Source of the DNA: Litorimonas cladophorae
GTDB taxonomy: Bacteria; Pseudomonadota; Alphaproteobacteria; Caulobacterales; Maricaulaceae
Assembly (NCBI RefSeq): GCF_014652455.1
Contig: NZ_BMYV01000002.1
Span: forward strand, 835,075-899,074
Direction of reading: 5' to 3'
DNA length: 64,000 nucleotides
Shown here: piece by piece, positions 36,386 through 47,400 of the stretch
How the letters are laid out: each line of letters begins with the position of its first letter
Numbering within the stretch: the stretch's first letter is position 1
Position numbers and translations under genes: made by a program
Notes under the pieces: model-generated
The model's database searches: none
Told to the model about the DNA's origin: nothing
What the model saw: only the letters and a program-made list of their open reading frames with translations

Positions 36386-38818
36386 ATGTTCGCAGGAACG
36401 GATATCATGACCTGGGTTGGTCTGGGCGCCGTGGTGGTCGCTTTTTTTGCGATTACCTTCGCGCTTAACCTCTCTTTGCGCGAAGGCGCCACCGCGACGC
36501 GGTGGAAGGCCAAAGCCAATGATCTGGATCGGAAGTTAGGGTCTTATGATGCAATCATGGGGGCTTACCCCGGTCTTATCATGGTTTGGGAAGAAAGCGT
36601 GCACACGGCCGACAACGGGTGGGGCGACCCAAAGGTCTTAGGCAGTCCTGCAGCGTTGGCTTCGATTATGAGGTTCGCAGATCCTGGGCCGTCCAATAAT
36701 TTAGCGAGGCGCATTTTAGATGGCATTGCTGATCTGAATACGATTGCTGAAAGCACAGATTCGCGACCCTTACGTCAATACATCGCTGGACTTCGCACAA
36801 AGGGCGACTCATTTTCGATTTCGATCGTTCTGCCCGAAGGTAATGTGATTGAAGCCGATGGCCGGGTTGCGGGACGTCAAGTTGTTCTCTGGCTTGAGGA
36901 CGCCTCAATTCGCGGCGAAGATGAAAAGACCGCGATTTCACGTTTTGAAAACTCGCGTATCACATCCGAAACCGACCCCATTGCCTTCATCGAAATGATG
37001 AGCCGTGCGCCTTTCCCGCTATGGCGGATGAATAGCGGGGGTCGCATTAACTGGGTCAATGACGCTTATGTCGAGGCGGTCGGCGCCACAGATGTTCGGG
37101 ACGTCACAAAAAACCAAATCCATTTGGACCACCAAGCAAATGAAGACGCCCAAACCGTTCTGTCCGAGCAACGCCAAAAGGACTCGACCCGTCATATGGT
37201 GTTGGGCGGAGAGCGCCGCGCGACGGCTATCTCGCTCTTCCCTGTGAATGGTGGCCTTGCTGGAATTGCTGTAGATGCGAATGAAACGGATGAGCTTCGT
37301 GTACAATTGGGCCAGCAAGTGGCGGCCCATGACAAATTGCTCAATTCCATGGACGAAGCGGTGGTCATATTTGGTAGCGATAAGAAAGCGCGTTTTGAAA
37401 ATGAAGCCTTCCGTCACATGTTTGGTTTGAATGAAGACTGGTCGCGCGACCAACCCAGCCATGGCGAATGGTTGGATCACATGCGTGAACGCGGTCAAAT
37501 ACCTGCGCAGCCAGATCACGGGAAATGGAAATCCGAGGAGTTAAGCCTTTATACGGAATGGCCATCTGAAATGCCGCCCGCACTTTGGCATTTGCACGAT
37601 GGACGGACTTTGCGTTTGGTTCGTATGCGCGATCCGCAAGGCGGCATTGCGCTTATGTTCTCCGATATGACAGACCGGATCGACATGGAAGGTCGTTTGG
37701 GAACCTTGATCAATGTGCAGCGCGCGACCTTGGATAAGCTCTCGGAGGGGATTGCTGTTTTTGGAACGGACGGGCGATTAAAGATTCACAATAATGCGTT
37801 CGCACGGATGTGGAGCCTGTCCGAAGAAGACCTAAAAGAGGCCCCGCGTTTTTCTTCAATCATCGATCTTTGTCTGCCGCTTTATCATGACAAGCTATTT
37901 TGGAATGATCTGAAGGCGCGCGCGACGGACCCGAACCCAGAGGTCAGGCGTCAAGTTGAGGGTGAAATCCGTCGGTCTGACGATAAAATGCTGACGTGGT
38001 TGTCAAAACCGCTTCCCGACGGTGCGACCTTAATCGCGTGGGATGACGTCACCAGCGCGCGCCGCACAGAAGCGGCCCTAATCGAACGCGCCGAAGCCCT
38101 AGAGGAGGCTGACCGCATGAAATCCGAATTCGTGGGTCACGTGAGCTACCAGCTTCGCACGCCTTTGACGACAATCTCTGGCTATGCGGACTTCCTGCAA
38201 AATGGCGGTGCGGGTGAAATGAATGATAAGCAAAGCGAATATGTCTTCGCCATTCAAAGCGCGTCTGAGGACCTTGCAAAGATCATTGACGACATTCTGG
38301 ATATCGCCGCGATTGAAGCGAATGTTCTCGATCTCGATCTGGGGGATGTCGATGTTTATGACGTGTTGTCTCATGCGTTGGACTATGTCGCGACGAAAGC
38401 GGAAGACACCAAGATCTCAATGGAGCTCGATTGTCCGCAAGACATTGGGAAAATTCGGGCAGATGAGACGCGGATAAAACAAGTCGTGTATAATTTGCTG
38501 TCAAATGCGTTACGTTTCACCAAGCCAGGTGGTCTGATCCAACTCGGCGGGCAACGCGCCCCAGGTGGGGGCGTTCGGATTTGGGTGAAAGATGACGGCG
38601 TTGGAATTCCATCGGATCGCCAAAGTCAGGTCTTCGAAAGTTTCGAAAGCTCACGCGGCGGTGCTGGTCTTGGCTTGGCACTGGTTCAACGTTTCGTCGA
38701 ACGTCATGGTGGTTGGGTCGAGTTGGAAAGTGACGAGGGGGCAGGCACCCACGTCACTTGTTACCTGCCAAAAGAAGCCGCTCCAGATGCGGGGCATCCA
38801 GAGCTGTTTGAGGGCTAA
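36386..38818 (+). CDS. divL: DivL-type cell-cycle kinase with Tyr in the H-box
   Basis: An 810-residue sensor-kinase protein: one N-terminal transmembrane segment (about residues 10-28), several PAS-like domains between 100 and 560, a DHp domain and an ATPase lobe (NLLSNALRFT, DDGVGIP, GGAGLGLALV). At the phosphoacceptor place the H-box reads FVGHVSYQLRTPL, so the usual His (VSHELRTPL) is Tyr588. This is the hallmark of DivL, which in Caulobacter promotes CckA-CtrA signalling without acting as a normal kinase. Start is ATG 36386, or ATG 36407 which has AGGA upstream. The downstream tsaE-amgK-murU-addBA order is usual for divL loci in the class. Confidence 0.85.
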   Translation: MFAGTDIMTWVGLGAVVVAFFAITFALNLSLREGATATRWKAKANDLDRKLGSYDAIMGAYPGLIMVWEESVHTADNGWGDPKVLGSPAALASIMRFADPGPSNNLARRILDGIADLNTIAESTDSRPLRQYIAGLRTKGDSFSISIVLPEGNVIEADGRVAGRQVVLWLEDASIRGEDEKTAISRFENSRITSETDPIAFIEMMSRAPFPLWRMNSGGRINWVNDAYVEAVGATDVRDVTKNQIHLDHQANEDAQTVLSEQRQKDSTRHMVLGGERRATAISLFPVNGGLAGIAVDANETDELRVQLGQQVAAHDKLLNSMDEAVVIFGSDKKARFENEAFRHMFGLNEDWSRDQPSHGEWLDHMRERGQIPAQPDHGKWKSEELSLYTEWPSEMPPALWHLHDGRTLRLVRMRDPQGGIALMFSDMTDRIDMEGRLGTLINVQRATLDKLSEGIAVFGTDGRLKIHNNAFARMWSLSEEDLKEAPRFSSIIDLCLPLYHDKLFWNDLKARATDPNPEVRRQVEGEIRRSDDKMLTWLSKPLPDGATLIAWDDVTSARRTEAALIERAEALEEADRMKSEFVGHVSYQLRTPLTTISGYADFLQNGGAGEMNDKQSEYVFAIQSASEDLAKIIDDILDIAAIEANVLDLDLGDVDVYDVLSHALDYVATKAEDTKISMELDCPQDIGKIRADETRIKQVVYNLLSNALRFTKPGGLIQLGGQRAPGGGVRIWVKDDGVGIPSDRQSQVFESFESSRGGAGLGLALVQRFVERHGGWVELESDEGAGTHVTCYLPKEAAPDAGHPELFEG

Positions 38819-38825
38819 GGTAAGC

Positions 38826-38860
38826 CCAATCCTAAGGATTGGATATTGTCTTGTAGTTTA
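38826..38860 (+). terminator. Probable terminator of divL
   Basis: CCAATCC-TAA-GGATTGG (38826-38842), perfect 7-base arms, followed by a T-rich stretch without an uninterrupted run. It lies between converging divL and ferredoxin genes. Confidence 0.55.
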
Positions 38861-38880
38861 TTGGAGGCTTTAGCGGCGGC

Positions 38881-39198
38881 CTACTGGCTTTCAGGTGTTG
38901 TAATCTCGATGCCGTTCAATTCGTCGCTCATGAGGATTTGACAGGACAGACGCGAGTTGTCTTGAACGCCTTCTGCGAAATCTAGCATGGAATCTTCCAT
39001 GTCATCCTTGGCCTTCAATTTTGACAAAAACGCTTCGCCCACAAAGACATGGCATGTGGCGCAGGCACACGCACCGCCACAATCGGCATCGATCCCTGGA
39101 ATCATATTCTGTACGGCGGCTTCCATGACGGAGGTTCCGGCTTTCGCTTCGACATCGCGACGTTCGCCAGCGTGGTCGATGAAGATAATCTTGGGCAT
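38881..39198 (-). CDS. [2Fe-2S] ferredoxin, adrenodoxin type
   Basis: A 105-residue electron carrier. Cys40, Cys46 and Cys49 (CGGACACATC spacing, with an additional Cys44) and Cys86 form the C-x5-C-x2-C-xn-C cluster site of adrenodoxin/putidaredoxin-type ferredoxins. Possible roles are iron-sulphur cluster assembly (Isc Fdx) or electron supply to P450 enzymes, such as the one at 22.3 kb. No reductase is adjacent. Confidence 0.9.
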   Translation of the reverse strand: MPKIIFIDHAGERRDVEAKAGTSVMEAAVQNMIPGIDADCGGACACATCHVFVGEAFLSKLKAKDDMEDSMLDFAEGVQDNSRLSCQILMSDELNGIEITTPESQ

Positions 39199-39278
39199 GG
39201 AAGGCTCTCTCTAAATTAGACTGTACTCAGCGATAGGTAAGGCCTTGCACCGTGATTGCAAGGCGCTAGACCCGTTCT

Positions 39279-39707
39279 ATGGATCAGTTCACCCCACAAA
39301 ATGAAGCGGAAATGCTCGCCCTAGGCGCCCGATTGGGAGGGGCGCTGGAGGCCGGCGATACTGTGGCCCTGATCGGGGATTTGGGCGCTGGAAAAACGAC
39401 ATTGGCGCGGGGGCTCGTTCAGGCGGTATTGCCGCAGGAAGTGGTTCCATCTCCAACCTATACGCTGGTCCAGGCTTATGATCTGCCTGAGTTCACGCTT
39501 TTGCATTGTGACCTCTATCGCTTGGAACACCCCGATGAAGCCTATGAAATAGGCCTGATCGACGCGATGGGCGAGGATGTCTGCCTGATTGAGTGGCCCG
39601 ATCGCCTGGGCCCGCACCTTCCGCAGGACGCTATGATTATCGACATAAAATTTGAGGGTGACGGGCGTGTTGTCAGCTTGCGCGGATGGGGCAATCGCCA
39701 TGTTTGA
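39279..39707 (+). CDS. tsaE: tRNA threonylcarbamoyladenosine synthesis ATPase TsaE
   Basis: A 142-residue P-loop protein that supports TsaB/TsaD in t6A37 formation. Walker A GDLGAGKTTLARG near residue 37 and the SPTYTLVQAY and HCDLYRLEHPDEAYEIG blocks are diagnostic. First gene of a tight chain: tsaE, amgK, murU, addB, addA all overlap by 4 to 8 bases, so the five are likely one translational unit. Confidence 0.93.
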   Translation: MDQFTPQNEAEMLALGARLGGALEAGDTVALIGDLGAGKTTLARGLVQAVLPQEVVPSPTYTLVQAYDLPEFTLLHCDLYRLEHPDEAYEIGLIDAMGEDVCLIEWPDRLGPHLPQDAMIIDIKFEGDGRVVSLRGWGNRHV

Positions 39708-40782
39708 TCGAAATGCAGAGATTAAGCGCTTCTTGGCAGATGCAGGTTGGGGAAACGCTGATATTCAGGCCTTTCCAGGCGATGCGTCTTCGCGTCGATA
39801 CTTCCGATTAACGCGGGGCGATGAAGGGGCCGTATTGCAAGATGCACCGCGGGGCGCAGAAAGTCCTGCGGAGCCAGAGGGCGCCAGCGTCGCAGACCGT
39901 CAGGCCTTAGGGTATAATGCGCTTGCACGTTTGGCGGGGCCTGAACCTGCCGCCTTTGCAACTCTTGCGAACGAATTGACGATCCGTGGGTTTTCTGCCC
40001 CGAAATTATTAGCGGCCGATCTTGATGCAGGTTTGATTTTGTTGGAGGATTTTGGTGAGGGCGTTTATGCGGGCGTGATTGAAGGTGACACAGCCCTAGA
40101 AGCGCCCCTTTATGAGGCCGCCGTTGAATGTCTCGCGGAAATCTATCGCAGCTCCTTCCCTGCACAAATGCAATATCGCGATATCACTTGGCGGGTGCGG
40201 GAGTATGACAATATTGCGCTGTTGACGGAGACGCATCTTTTTATCGATTGGTATGCGAAAGACAAAGGTGCCGATATTGATGTCGCTGCCCGGTCACAAT
40301 GGGATCGAATCTGGCAGTCACTTTTCATCGAGTTAAATGCGCATGCACCGGGTCTAGCCCTGCGTGATTTTCACGCGGAAAACCTATTTTGGTTACCAGA
40401 GCGCCAATCGGTTTCGAAAGTGGGATTGATTGATTTTCAAGATGGGCTTTTCGCTCACCCTGCCTATGATCTGGTTAGTTTTCTAGAAGATGCTCGCCGG
40501 CATGTTTCGCCGCATCTAGTTGAGGGATTAATTGATCAATTTATCGATCAGGCCAAGTTGCAGAACCCCGAGGCGTTTCGCCGCGCCTATGCGGTTCTCG
40601 GCGCGCAACGAAACGCCAAAATCTTGGGCATCTTTATCCGTCTGGCCGAACGCGATGGAAAACCTGCTTACCGAGATTTGATTCCGCGTGTGCATGCGCA
40701 TTTTCGCAAAAATCTACAGGGCGATATTTTTGCGGAGCTGCGAGATTGGTTTGCCGAATATTTGCCGGGTGAAATCACATGA
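39700..40782 (+). CDS. amgK: N-acetylmuramate/N-acetylglucosamine kinase AmgK
   Basis: A 360-residue kinase of the aminoglycoside-phosphotransferase fold. The DASSRRYFRL N-terminal segment, LILLEDFGEGVYA, LRDFHAENLFW (Brenner-type catalytic loop) and GLIDFQDGLFAHPAYDL are diagnostic of AmgK, which phosphorylates the anomeric hydroxyl of recovered amino sugars in peptidoglycan recycling. The ATG at 39700 lies 8 bases inside the end of tsaE. Its partner murU follows directly. Confidence 0.88.
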   Translation: MFDRNAEIKRFLADAGWGNADIQAFPGDASSRRYFRLTRGDEGAVLQDAPRGAESPAEPEGASVADRQALGYNALARLAGPEPAAFATLANELTIRGFSAPKLLAADLDAGLILLEDFGEGVYAGVIEGDTALEAPLYEAAVECLAEIYRSSFPAQMQYRDITWRVREYDNIALLTETHLFIDWYAKDKGADIDVAARSQWDRIWQSLFIELNAHAPGLALRDFHAENLFWLPERQSVSKVGLIDFQDGLFAHPAYDLVSFLEDARRHVSPHLVEGLIDQFIDQAKLQNPEAFRRAYAVLGAQRNAKILGIFIRLAERDGKPAYRDLIPRVHAHFRKNLQGDIFAELRDWFAEYLPGEIT

Positions 40783-41501
40783 GCCAAGCTCAAGAAATTA
40801 CGACGGCGATGGTGTTAGCCGCAGGACACGGCACACGTATGCGCCCCCTCACAGATCATTGTTCAAAAGCGATGGTGGAAGTGGGTGGGAAACCTCTGAT
40901 CGACCATATGTTGGACCGATTAGGGGAGGCGGGCATTCAACGCGCTGTTGTAAATGTTCACGCACATGCCGACCATTTGGAAGCGCATTTGAAAATGCGT
41001 CAAACTGGTCCAGACATTATCATCTCTGATGAGCGGGAACAATTGCTAGAGACGGGCGGTGGCATGGTCAAAGCGCTCCCACTACTTGGTGAGGCTCCAG
41101 TCTTGGCCTGCAATATTGATGCAATATGGACGGAGTCAGGGGCGCCGATCATTGCTTCGCTTCTCCAACGTTGGGATCCAGCTCTCATGGATGATTTGCT
41201 GTTATTAGCGCCCATCGAAAAAACTTTAGGGTATCACGGCAAGGGCGATTTCCTATTTGCCCATGATGGCCGTTTGGAACGTCGCGGAGATCATGCACAG
41301 GCCCCCTATGTCTATGCTGGAGTGCAGATCACGAAATTAGACAGGTTGGCAAAACAGCCCGTAGAACCGTTTTCCCGCAACCGAATATGGGATGAGACAT
41401 TAAAGGCGGGAACTATTTTCGGCCACCCGCTTGACGGATTTTGGATGCATGTCGGGGATCCGCAAGCCCGAGATGAGGCCGAACTTCGGCTCAAGACATG
41501 A
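40779..41501 (+). CDS. murU: N-acetylmuramate 1-phosphate uridylyltransferase MurU
   Basis: A 240-residue nucleotidyltransferase making UDP-MurNAc from AmgK's product, bypassing de novo synthesis by MurA. The signature MVLAAGHGTRMRPLTD with downstream VGGKPLIDHML is present, followed by the NVHAHADHL and ETGGGMVKALP blocks and CNIDAIW, whose Asp is the metal ligand. The gene overlaps amgK by ATGA. Confidence 0.88.
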   Translation: MSQAQEITTAMVLAAGHGTRMRPLTDHCSKAMVEVGGKPLIDHMLDRLGEAGIQRAVVNVHAHADHLEAHLKMRQTGPDIIISDEREQLLETGGGMVKALPLLGEAPVLACNIDAIWTESGAPIIASLLQRWDPALMDDLLLLAPIEKTLGYHGKGDFLFAHDGRLERRGDHAQAPYVYAGVQITKLDRLAKQPVEPFSRNRIWDETLKAGTIFGHPLDGFWMHVGDPQARDEAELRLKT

Positions 41502-44491
41502 GTGCGCCCTCGGTTTATAATATGCCGTCTGGCGTCCCGTTTCTCGAAACTTTGGCGCGTGGTTTGCGAAGACGATTTGGTGTGGAACTTCAATCGGGGC
41601 TCATCCTCTTGCCCACGCGCCGCGCTGTACGCGGATTGGGTGATGCCTTTGTGATGGCAGCCGTTGAAGACGGGGTCAGCGCGACACTGCTGCCACGCTT
41701 ACGGCCTTTGGCTGATATTGACCCTGAGGAACCTCCATTCGAACCAGGTGAGCTAGTTGGCAAGGTGGGGCCCGCCATTGACGGAACTCAGCGACGTTTT
41801 GAGATGGCGCGTGTGGTTGCGGCCTATCATGAACGGGCGACGGACCTTCCGCTAGATGCCGCGACGGCACTTGCCATGGCCGACCCGCTCCTCGCAATCC
41901 TTGATGACGCCGCTCTGGAAGAGGCCAAGCTGACTGAGACGGACGCTTGGGCAAGACTGATGGGGGAGGCGGCCAAACATTTCCAAGATGCCGCCACGTT
42001 ATATCGGATCATACAAGATTTTTGGCCTGCGCGACTGGCTGAGCTCAATATGGAAGAGCCGCAAACACGCAAGGTCAAATTGTTGGACGCACTCGTCGAG
42101 CACTGGACAGAAACGCCGCCAGAATATCCCGTCATCATCGCAGGCTCGACAGGTAGCTTGCGCGCGACACGCCGCTTAATGCGGGTCGTGGCACAATTAC
42201 CCCAAGGCATGGTGATCCTCCCGGGGTTTCAGGCGACAGATAATGATGAAACCTGGGCAAAAATTGACGAACAGCATCCCCAATATGCGATGAAGCTTTT
42301 GATCGAAGGCCTCGACGTTGATCGCAGTGACATTCGCGACTTTGTTTCGGATGTCGTTGGCAAGCCCGCGAAAGACGTCCTGCGCCTCGCAAGAACGCGC
42401 GTGTTGGAAGAGGCGCTGGTTCCGGCATCACGGACCGCAGATTGGCTAGAGCGGATCAACAAACTTGAGACAGATTTTGGCCCTGAGATATTTGATCAAG
42501 CCACAGATGGGTTGTCACTCATCGAAGCCCGTTCCGATGCGGAAGAGGCGCTCGCGATTGCTTTGATTTTGCGAGAGGCTTTAGAAACAGAAGGGCGAAC
42601 TGCTGCCCTTGTCACCCCAGACCAAGTCTTGGCGCGGCGTGTCAAAGCGCGACTGGGCCGCTGGGGTGTCGATGTTGACATGTCTCAAGGTGACCCTCTG
42701 GCCGAAACGTCCACGGGTGTCTTTTTAGATGCTGTCTTAGCGCTCTCGCAGAACCCAGAAGGTGCGCTGGAGAAAGCGGTCCTCTTTGGTCATGAATTAA
42801 CGGCACTGGGACGTTCGCCCGACGCGGTGCTTTCATCTTGGCAAGTCATAGAACGACAATATTATCGCCAAGAGCAAAGGCCTAATGCGCCTACGCGCGC
42901 CCTGAGCGACATTGAAGCAGATCTGAACGCTGCCTTATGCCCGCTTGTTGAACTTGAGGGCGACGCGTCAGCCCCTGTCTGGGCCTCGGCCTTAATTTCT
43001 GTCTGTGAAAATATTGCGAGTCACGCGGACCAGCATGGCAGCCATTTTTTATGGCGGGGGCAGTCAGGTGAGCGCGCCGCCCAAATGCTCGAGCATATCA
43101 TTGCCTATGGTCACAATTTACCATATGTGACGGCAAAAGGGTTTCTGCGTCTGATGCGTCAGTTGATGACGGGCATCGTGGTTCGCCCATTTGGCGGAAC
43201 CCATCCACGTCTCTCAATTTTGGGACCTCTTGAGGCCCGTATGCTTTCGGCAGATGTCATCGTTTTAGGCGGGCTGAATGAGGGTATATGGCCTGCAACA
43301 CCAACGCCCGGGCCGTTTCTATCACGCGGCATGCGGCGGCAGATGAAACTATCTCTGCCAGAAAGACGGTATGGTCTGGCGGCGCATGATTTCTTTGAAT
43401 TGGCTGCAAACCCGACCGTCTATTTGACCCGGTCAAAACGCTCAGAGTCTGGGCCCACGGTCGCTTCCCGCTGGGTGTGGCGTTTACAAACTTTGCTTCA
43501 GGGTGCTGTCGGCGAAAATGGCATGAAGGCGCGTCTCAATAGCGCTGATTACTATTTAGACTGGGCGCAAAAGCTGGATTATGTCGCGGCTGGCGGGGTG
43601 AAACCTGCGACCGCCCCCAAACCGCAACCGTCTATCGAGAATAGGTGGAACACAGATAAGGGCCGCAGCCTATCTATTACGGAAGTAAAAACGCTCATCC
43701 GTGATCCCTATTCGATCTACGGACGTCACGTTCTGGGTTTGAAACCCTTGCGAGATTTAGGTCAGGAAAACGGTGCATCCGAATTTGGCTCGGCTATTCA
43801 TCTGGGGATTGAGAACTTTCTGACGGGCAAAAAGCTCCCTCTAGGAGAAGATCAGGACGAAGAATTGATCACGGCTTTGAACGACGCGTTTCACCTTTAT
43901 GGGTATAGTCCCGAGGTCATCGCCAAAGAACGTGCTCGGTTTGAAGTGATCGCAGCGGGCTTGCGAACCGAGCTGAATGCGCGCGAGGCTGACAGTTTTC
44001 AAATTGAAGGTTTGGAGGTCTGGGGCGAGACTGAAATTCCAAATTTGAATTTCTCGATCCGAGGCAAAATGGATTACGTCGAACGCGGTATTGAGGGCTA
44101 CGGCTTTATCGATTTCAAAACAGGCACGCCCGCAACGGATGCGGAAGTTGCAGCCGGCTTTGATCCACAGCTTCCACTTGCGGCTTATATTCTTCGGCAA
44201 GGGGGTCTCAAGGGGCATAAGTCTGGGGCTACGGCGCGCTTAGGATATATGCGGGTCAAAGGTTCGAATGACGGCTTTCAAACTTTCCCAATTGGAAAAA
44301 AGAAACCTGTCGAACAAATAACGGATGAAGCGATCGAAAATCTGACGAAATTAATCCAACGCTTTGATGAATTCAGCACACCTTATGAGTCTCAAGTGCG
44401 ATCAAAATATATCAATAGCTGGTCTGATTTTGATGATCTCGCGCGACGCGGCGAATGGGCTGGCATCGCAGGCGGCGAAAAAGATGACTGA
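41498..44491 (+). CDS. addB: AddB subunit of the double-strand break repair helicase-nuclease
   Basis: A 997-residue subunit of AddAB, which resects double-strand breaks up to a Chi-like site. An inactive helicase-like core is followed by a C-terminal PD-(D/E)XK nuclease with EFGSAIHLGIE, EIPNLNFSIRGKMDYVE and GFIDFKTG (the Asp and Lys of the active site). The alphaproteobacterial AddB lacks the Cys cluster of Gram-positive forms, and I see none. Start ATGA overlaps murU. Confidence 0.93.
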   Translation: MSAPSVYNMPSGVPFLETLARGLRRRFGVELQSGLILLPTRRAVRGLGDAFVMAAVEDGVSATLLPRLRPLADIDPEEPPFEPGELVGKVGPAIDGTQRRFEMARVVAAYHERATDLPLDAATALAMADPLLAILDDAALEEAKLTETDAWARLMGEAAKHFQDAATLYRIIQDFWPARLAELNMEEPQTRKVKLLDALVEHWTETPPEYPVIIAGSTGSLRATRRLMRVVAQLPQGMVILPGFQATDNDETWAKIDEQHPQYAMKLLIEGLDVDRSDIRDFVSDVVGKPAKDVLRLARTRVLEEALVPASRTADWLERINKLETDFGPEIFDQATDGLSLIEARSDAEEALAIALILREALETEGRTAALVTPDQVLARRVKARLGRWGVDVDMSQGDPLAETSTGVFLDAVLALSQNPEGALEKAVLFGHELTALGRSPDAVLSSWQVIERQYYRQEQRPNAPTRALSDIEADLNAALCPLVELEGDASAPVWASALISVCENIASHADQHGSHFLWRGQSGERAAQMLEHIIAYGHNLPYVTAKGFLRLMRQLMTGIVVRPFGGTHPRLSILGPLEARMLSADVIVLGGLNEGIWPATPTPGPFLSRGMRRQMKLSLPERRYGLAAHDFFELAANPTVYLTRSKRSESGPTVASRWVWRLQTLLQGAVGENGMKARLNSADYYLDWAQKLDYVAAGGVKPATAPKPQPSIENRWNTDKGRSLSITEVKTLIRDPYSIYGRHVLGLKPLRDLGQENGASEFGSAIHLGIENFLTGKKLPLGEDQDEELITALNDAFHLYGYSPEVIAKERARFEVIAAGLRTELNAREADSFQIEGLEVWGETEIPNLNFSIRGKMDYVERGIEGYGFIDFKTGTPATDAEVAAGFDPQLPLAAYILRQGGLKGHKSGATARLGYMRVKGSNDGFQTFPIGKKKPVEQITDEAIENLTKLIQRFDEFSTPYESQVRSKYINSWSDFDDLARRGEWAGIAGGEKDD

Positions 44492-47400
44492 GATTTCAGC
44501 CATTATGACGCCAATAGAAAAGGCAACACAGGCGCAGCGCATGGCCGCGGATCCGTCAGGGACTCGCCTCGCGGCCGCAAATGCTGGGTCGGGGAAAACG
44601 CGCGTCCTCGTGGACCGCGTCTCTCGCATTCTTTTGCGTGGGACCGAACCGGAAGATATTCTTTGTTTAACCTACACAAAAGCCGCCGCGTCAGAGATGC
44701 AAGAGCGCTTGTTCTTGACGCTCGGCAAATGGTCAGTTCTGGATGACGTCGCGCTGCGTGATGATTTGATTAAACTTTTTGGACAGCCACCAGAGACGCT
44801 CTCGCCGCCAGTGGCGCTCCCCAAGGCGCGAGAACTTTTTGCCAAAGCTTTGGAAACGCCAGAAGGATTAAAAGTTCAGACCATTCATGCTTTTTGCGAG
44901 CGTATCTTGTCCCGTTTCCCAGTTGAGGCTGGCATCTTGCCAGGTTTTGAGCCGCTGGATGATATCGAAATTTTGAACCTTCGCGCCGATGTTGAGCAGC
45001 AGATTTTGAAGGAGGCGATGGACGCCCCTGATGGCGCGCTGGCGGCGGGCCTGAGACAGCTGACCCTCGTGCGCGCCGATGCCTCACTCGATGAATTATT
45101 CCGATGGATGGCGCAGAGCCCGCAGAAAATCACGGCGTGGCGTAGTGTGGGTTTGGACCCGCTGGCAAAACGCTTAAAGCTGGGAGACCAACGCGACCCA
45201 TCCGACATCGCAGCCACTTTGTGGCGGCGACTGGATAAATCGGAAATGAAACGAGTTGCAGCGGCCTTGGGTGGTGGCGGTGCGACGGACGTGAAACGGG
45301 GTAATTTAATTAACCTCGCATTATCTGAGGACGACCCATTACGGGCTCTGGCCCAGCTAGAAGGTTTGTTTTTCACCAAAAAGAGAACCTATATTAAAGC
45401 CTTTTATAACAAAGGCACCGATGGGAGTGCCAAGGTTTGGATCGATACGCACGCACTTGATATTATTGAGACGATTGAAAAGATTTGGGCGGCGGAAGTT
45501 TTTGCTCTGACCCAAGCGGTTTATGACCTCTCAGGTCGCTACGCTGACATTTATCGAGACGCTAAACATCAAGCGCGGGGGTTGGACTATTCCGATCAAA
45601 TTCTATTTGTTCGCCGCTTGCTGCAAAATTCTGAGGCTGCGGACTGGGTAAAATATAAGTTGGATGGCGGCATTCAGCACATCCTATTGGATGAAGCGCA
45701 AGACACAGCCCCAGAGCAGTGGGAAATCATAAACACGCTAGCGGCTCCGTTTTTCCAGCCGCATCCTGATGATGATCCGAATAAACCTCGGACCCTTTTT
45801 GCCGTGGGAGATGAAAAACAATCTATCTACGGATTCCAAGGCGCACGCCCTGAGCAATTTCTAACGGAAATCCGAAATCATTCAGAACATGCGACAACCG
45901 ATATTCGGATGACGATGTCATTTCGTTCGACGCAGCAGGTTCTAGATGTCGTAGATGCGGTTCTTTTCGACTGCGGTGGTATGCAGGCCATGTTTGACGC
46001 AGAGAGTTTTCCGCCCGCCAGTGATGAAACACGCCATATCGCGCATCGCAAAGACGCGGGTCTCGTCGAGTTATGGCCTGTGACGCCTGCGCCTGATAAA
46101 ATCGAAGATGTCGAACCATGGGACACCAGACCAGTGGATGCTGCTGGGGAAGGGCATCAAATCGAGGTTTTGGCCAAGACCATTGCGCAGACTGTGAAGG
46201 CGTGGATTGACAAAGCGGAACCCGTTTTTGATCGCGAACTTAAACAAACCCGCCCGACTTTGCCGCAGGATGTTCTGATTCTGGTTCGTCGGCGTGGCCC
46301 ACTATTTGATGCGGTAATCCGACAACTCAAGCGCCATGAAGTTCCAATCGCCGGGGCGGATAAGCTAAAGCTGTCAGAAGCGCTCGTCGTCAAAGACTTG
46401 ATCGCGTTGTCGCGGGTATGCCTGTTACCGTCAGACGATTTGTCTTTGGCGGAAACCCTTAAGTCGCCGCTGTTTGGATATGATGATGATCAGTTGATGA
46501 ATGTGGCGATTGGTCGATCTGGAACGCTTTGGGAGTCGCTGGCAGAGAAAGACCCTGAGACATTCTCCCAGCTAGAAACTTTTACGGCTCTCGCGTCTGC
46601 TCTGAATCCCTATGACTTTTATGCACGTGTTTTGGATACGACAGATGCGTCAGGGACGTCGATGCGGAAGCGGTTTTACCAGCGTCTTTCTTTGGAAGCT
46701 CGCGATGCCTTAGAGGCCTTCTTACACCAAGCCTTAGAACATCAAGCTCGCATGGCGCCGAACCTCCAAAGTTTCCTTCGTGCATTTGCAAAGGGCGACG
46801 TCGAGGTGAAACGCGAGCAAGATAGCAGCTTGTCTGAAGTTCGCGTCATGACCGTTCACGGCGCCAAGGGATTGGAAGCCCCCATTGTCATTCTGCCTGA
46901 CACGACAAACGTTCCACCCCTGCGTGAAGTGCTTTTGCCGGACGGTGATCACGAGCAAATTTGGTCAGCGGGGAATATTCCTCATCTAGAACAGGTTAAA
47001 GAGGCCGCTAAAGCGCGGGTGAAGCAAGAGCAACTTCGCCTTCTATATGTGGCAATGACCCGCGCTGAATCACGTTTGATTGTTTGCGGCCCGCATGTGG
47101 GCGCGGCAAATGCTAAGTTGAAGTCTGAGTGTTGGTATGACTGGGTGAAACGCGGAATGGAGGCCTTGGGCGCGCGCGCATATGAAGCGCCGTTCCAACG
47201 AGAGGTCAATGGGGAGCTTATCACCGGGCTTCGCTACGGCCAGCTGCCTGAGCCGAGCAGCGCCAAGGCGTCTAAAAGAGTGACGGAAACCCAGGGTTTG
47301 CCGTCATGGATTACTGAAGCTGCAGCCCCTGAAGGCCGAAGACGCAATCGCGTAACACCTTCACATTTGCTCTCTGACCCGCGTGTCGAAATGGCTGTGC

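Noticed and set aside
40779..41501. Glucose-1-phosphate or mannose-1-phosphate nucleotidyltransferase instead of MurU
   Set aside because: The direct coupling to amgK and the family blocks favour MurU, though the nucleotide specificity cannot be read from the sequence.
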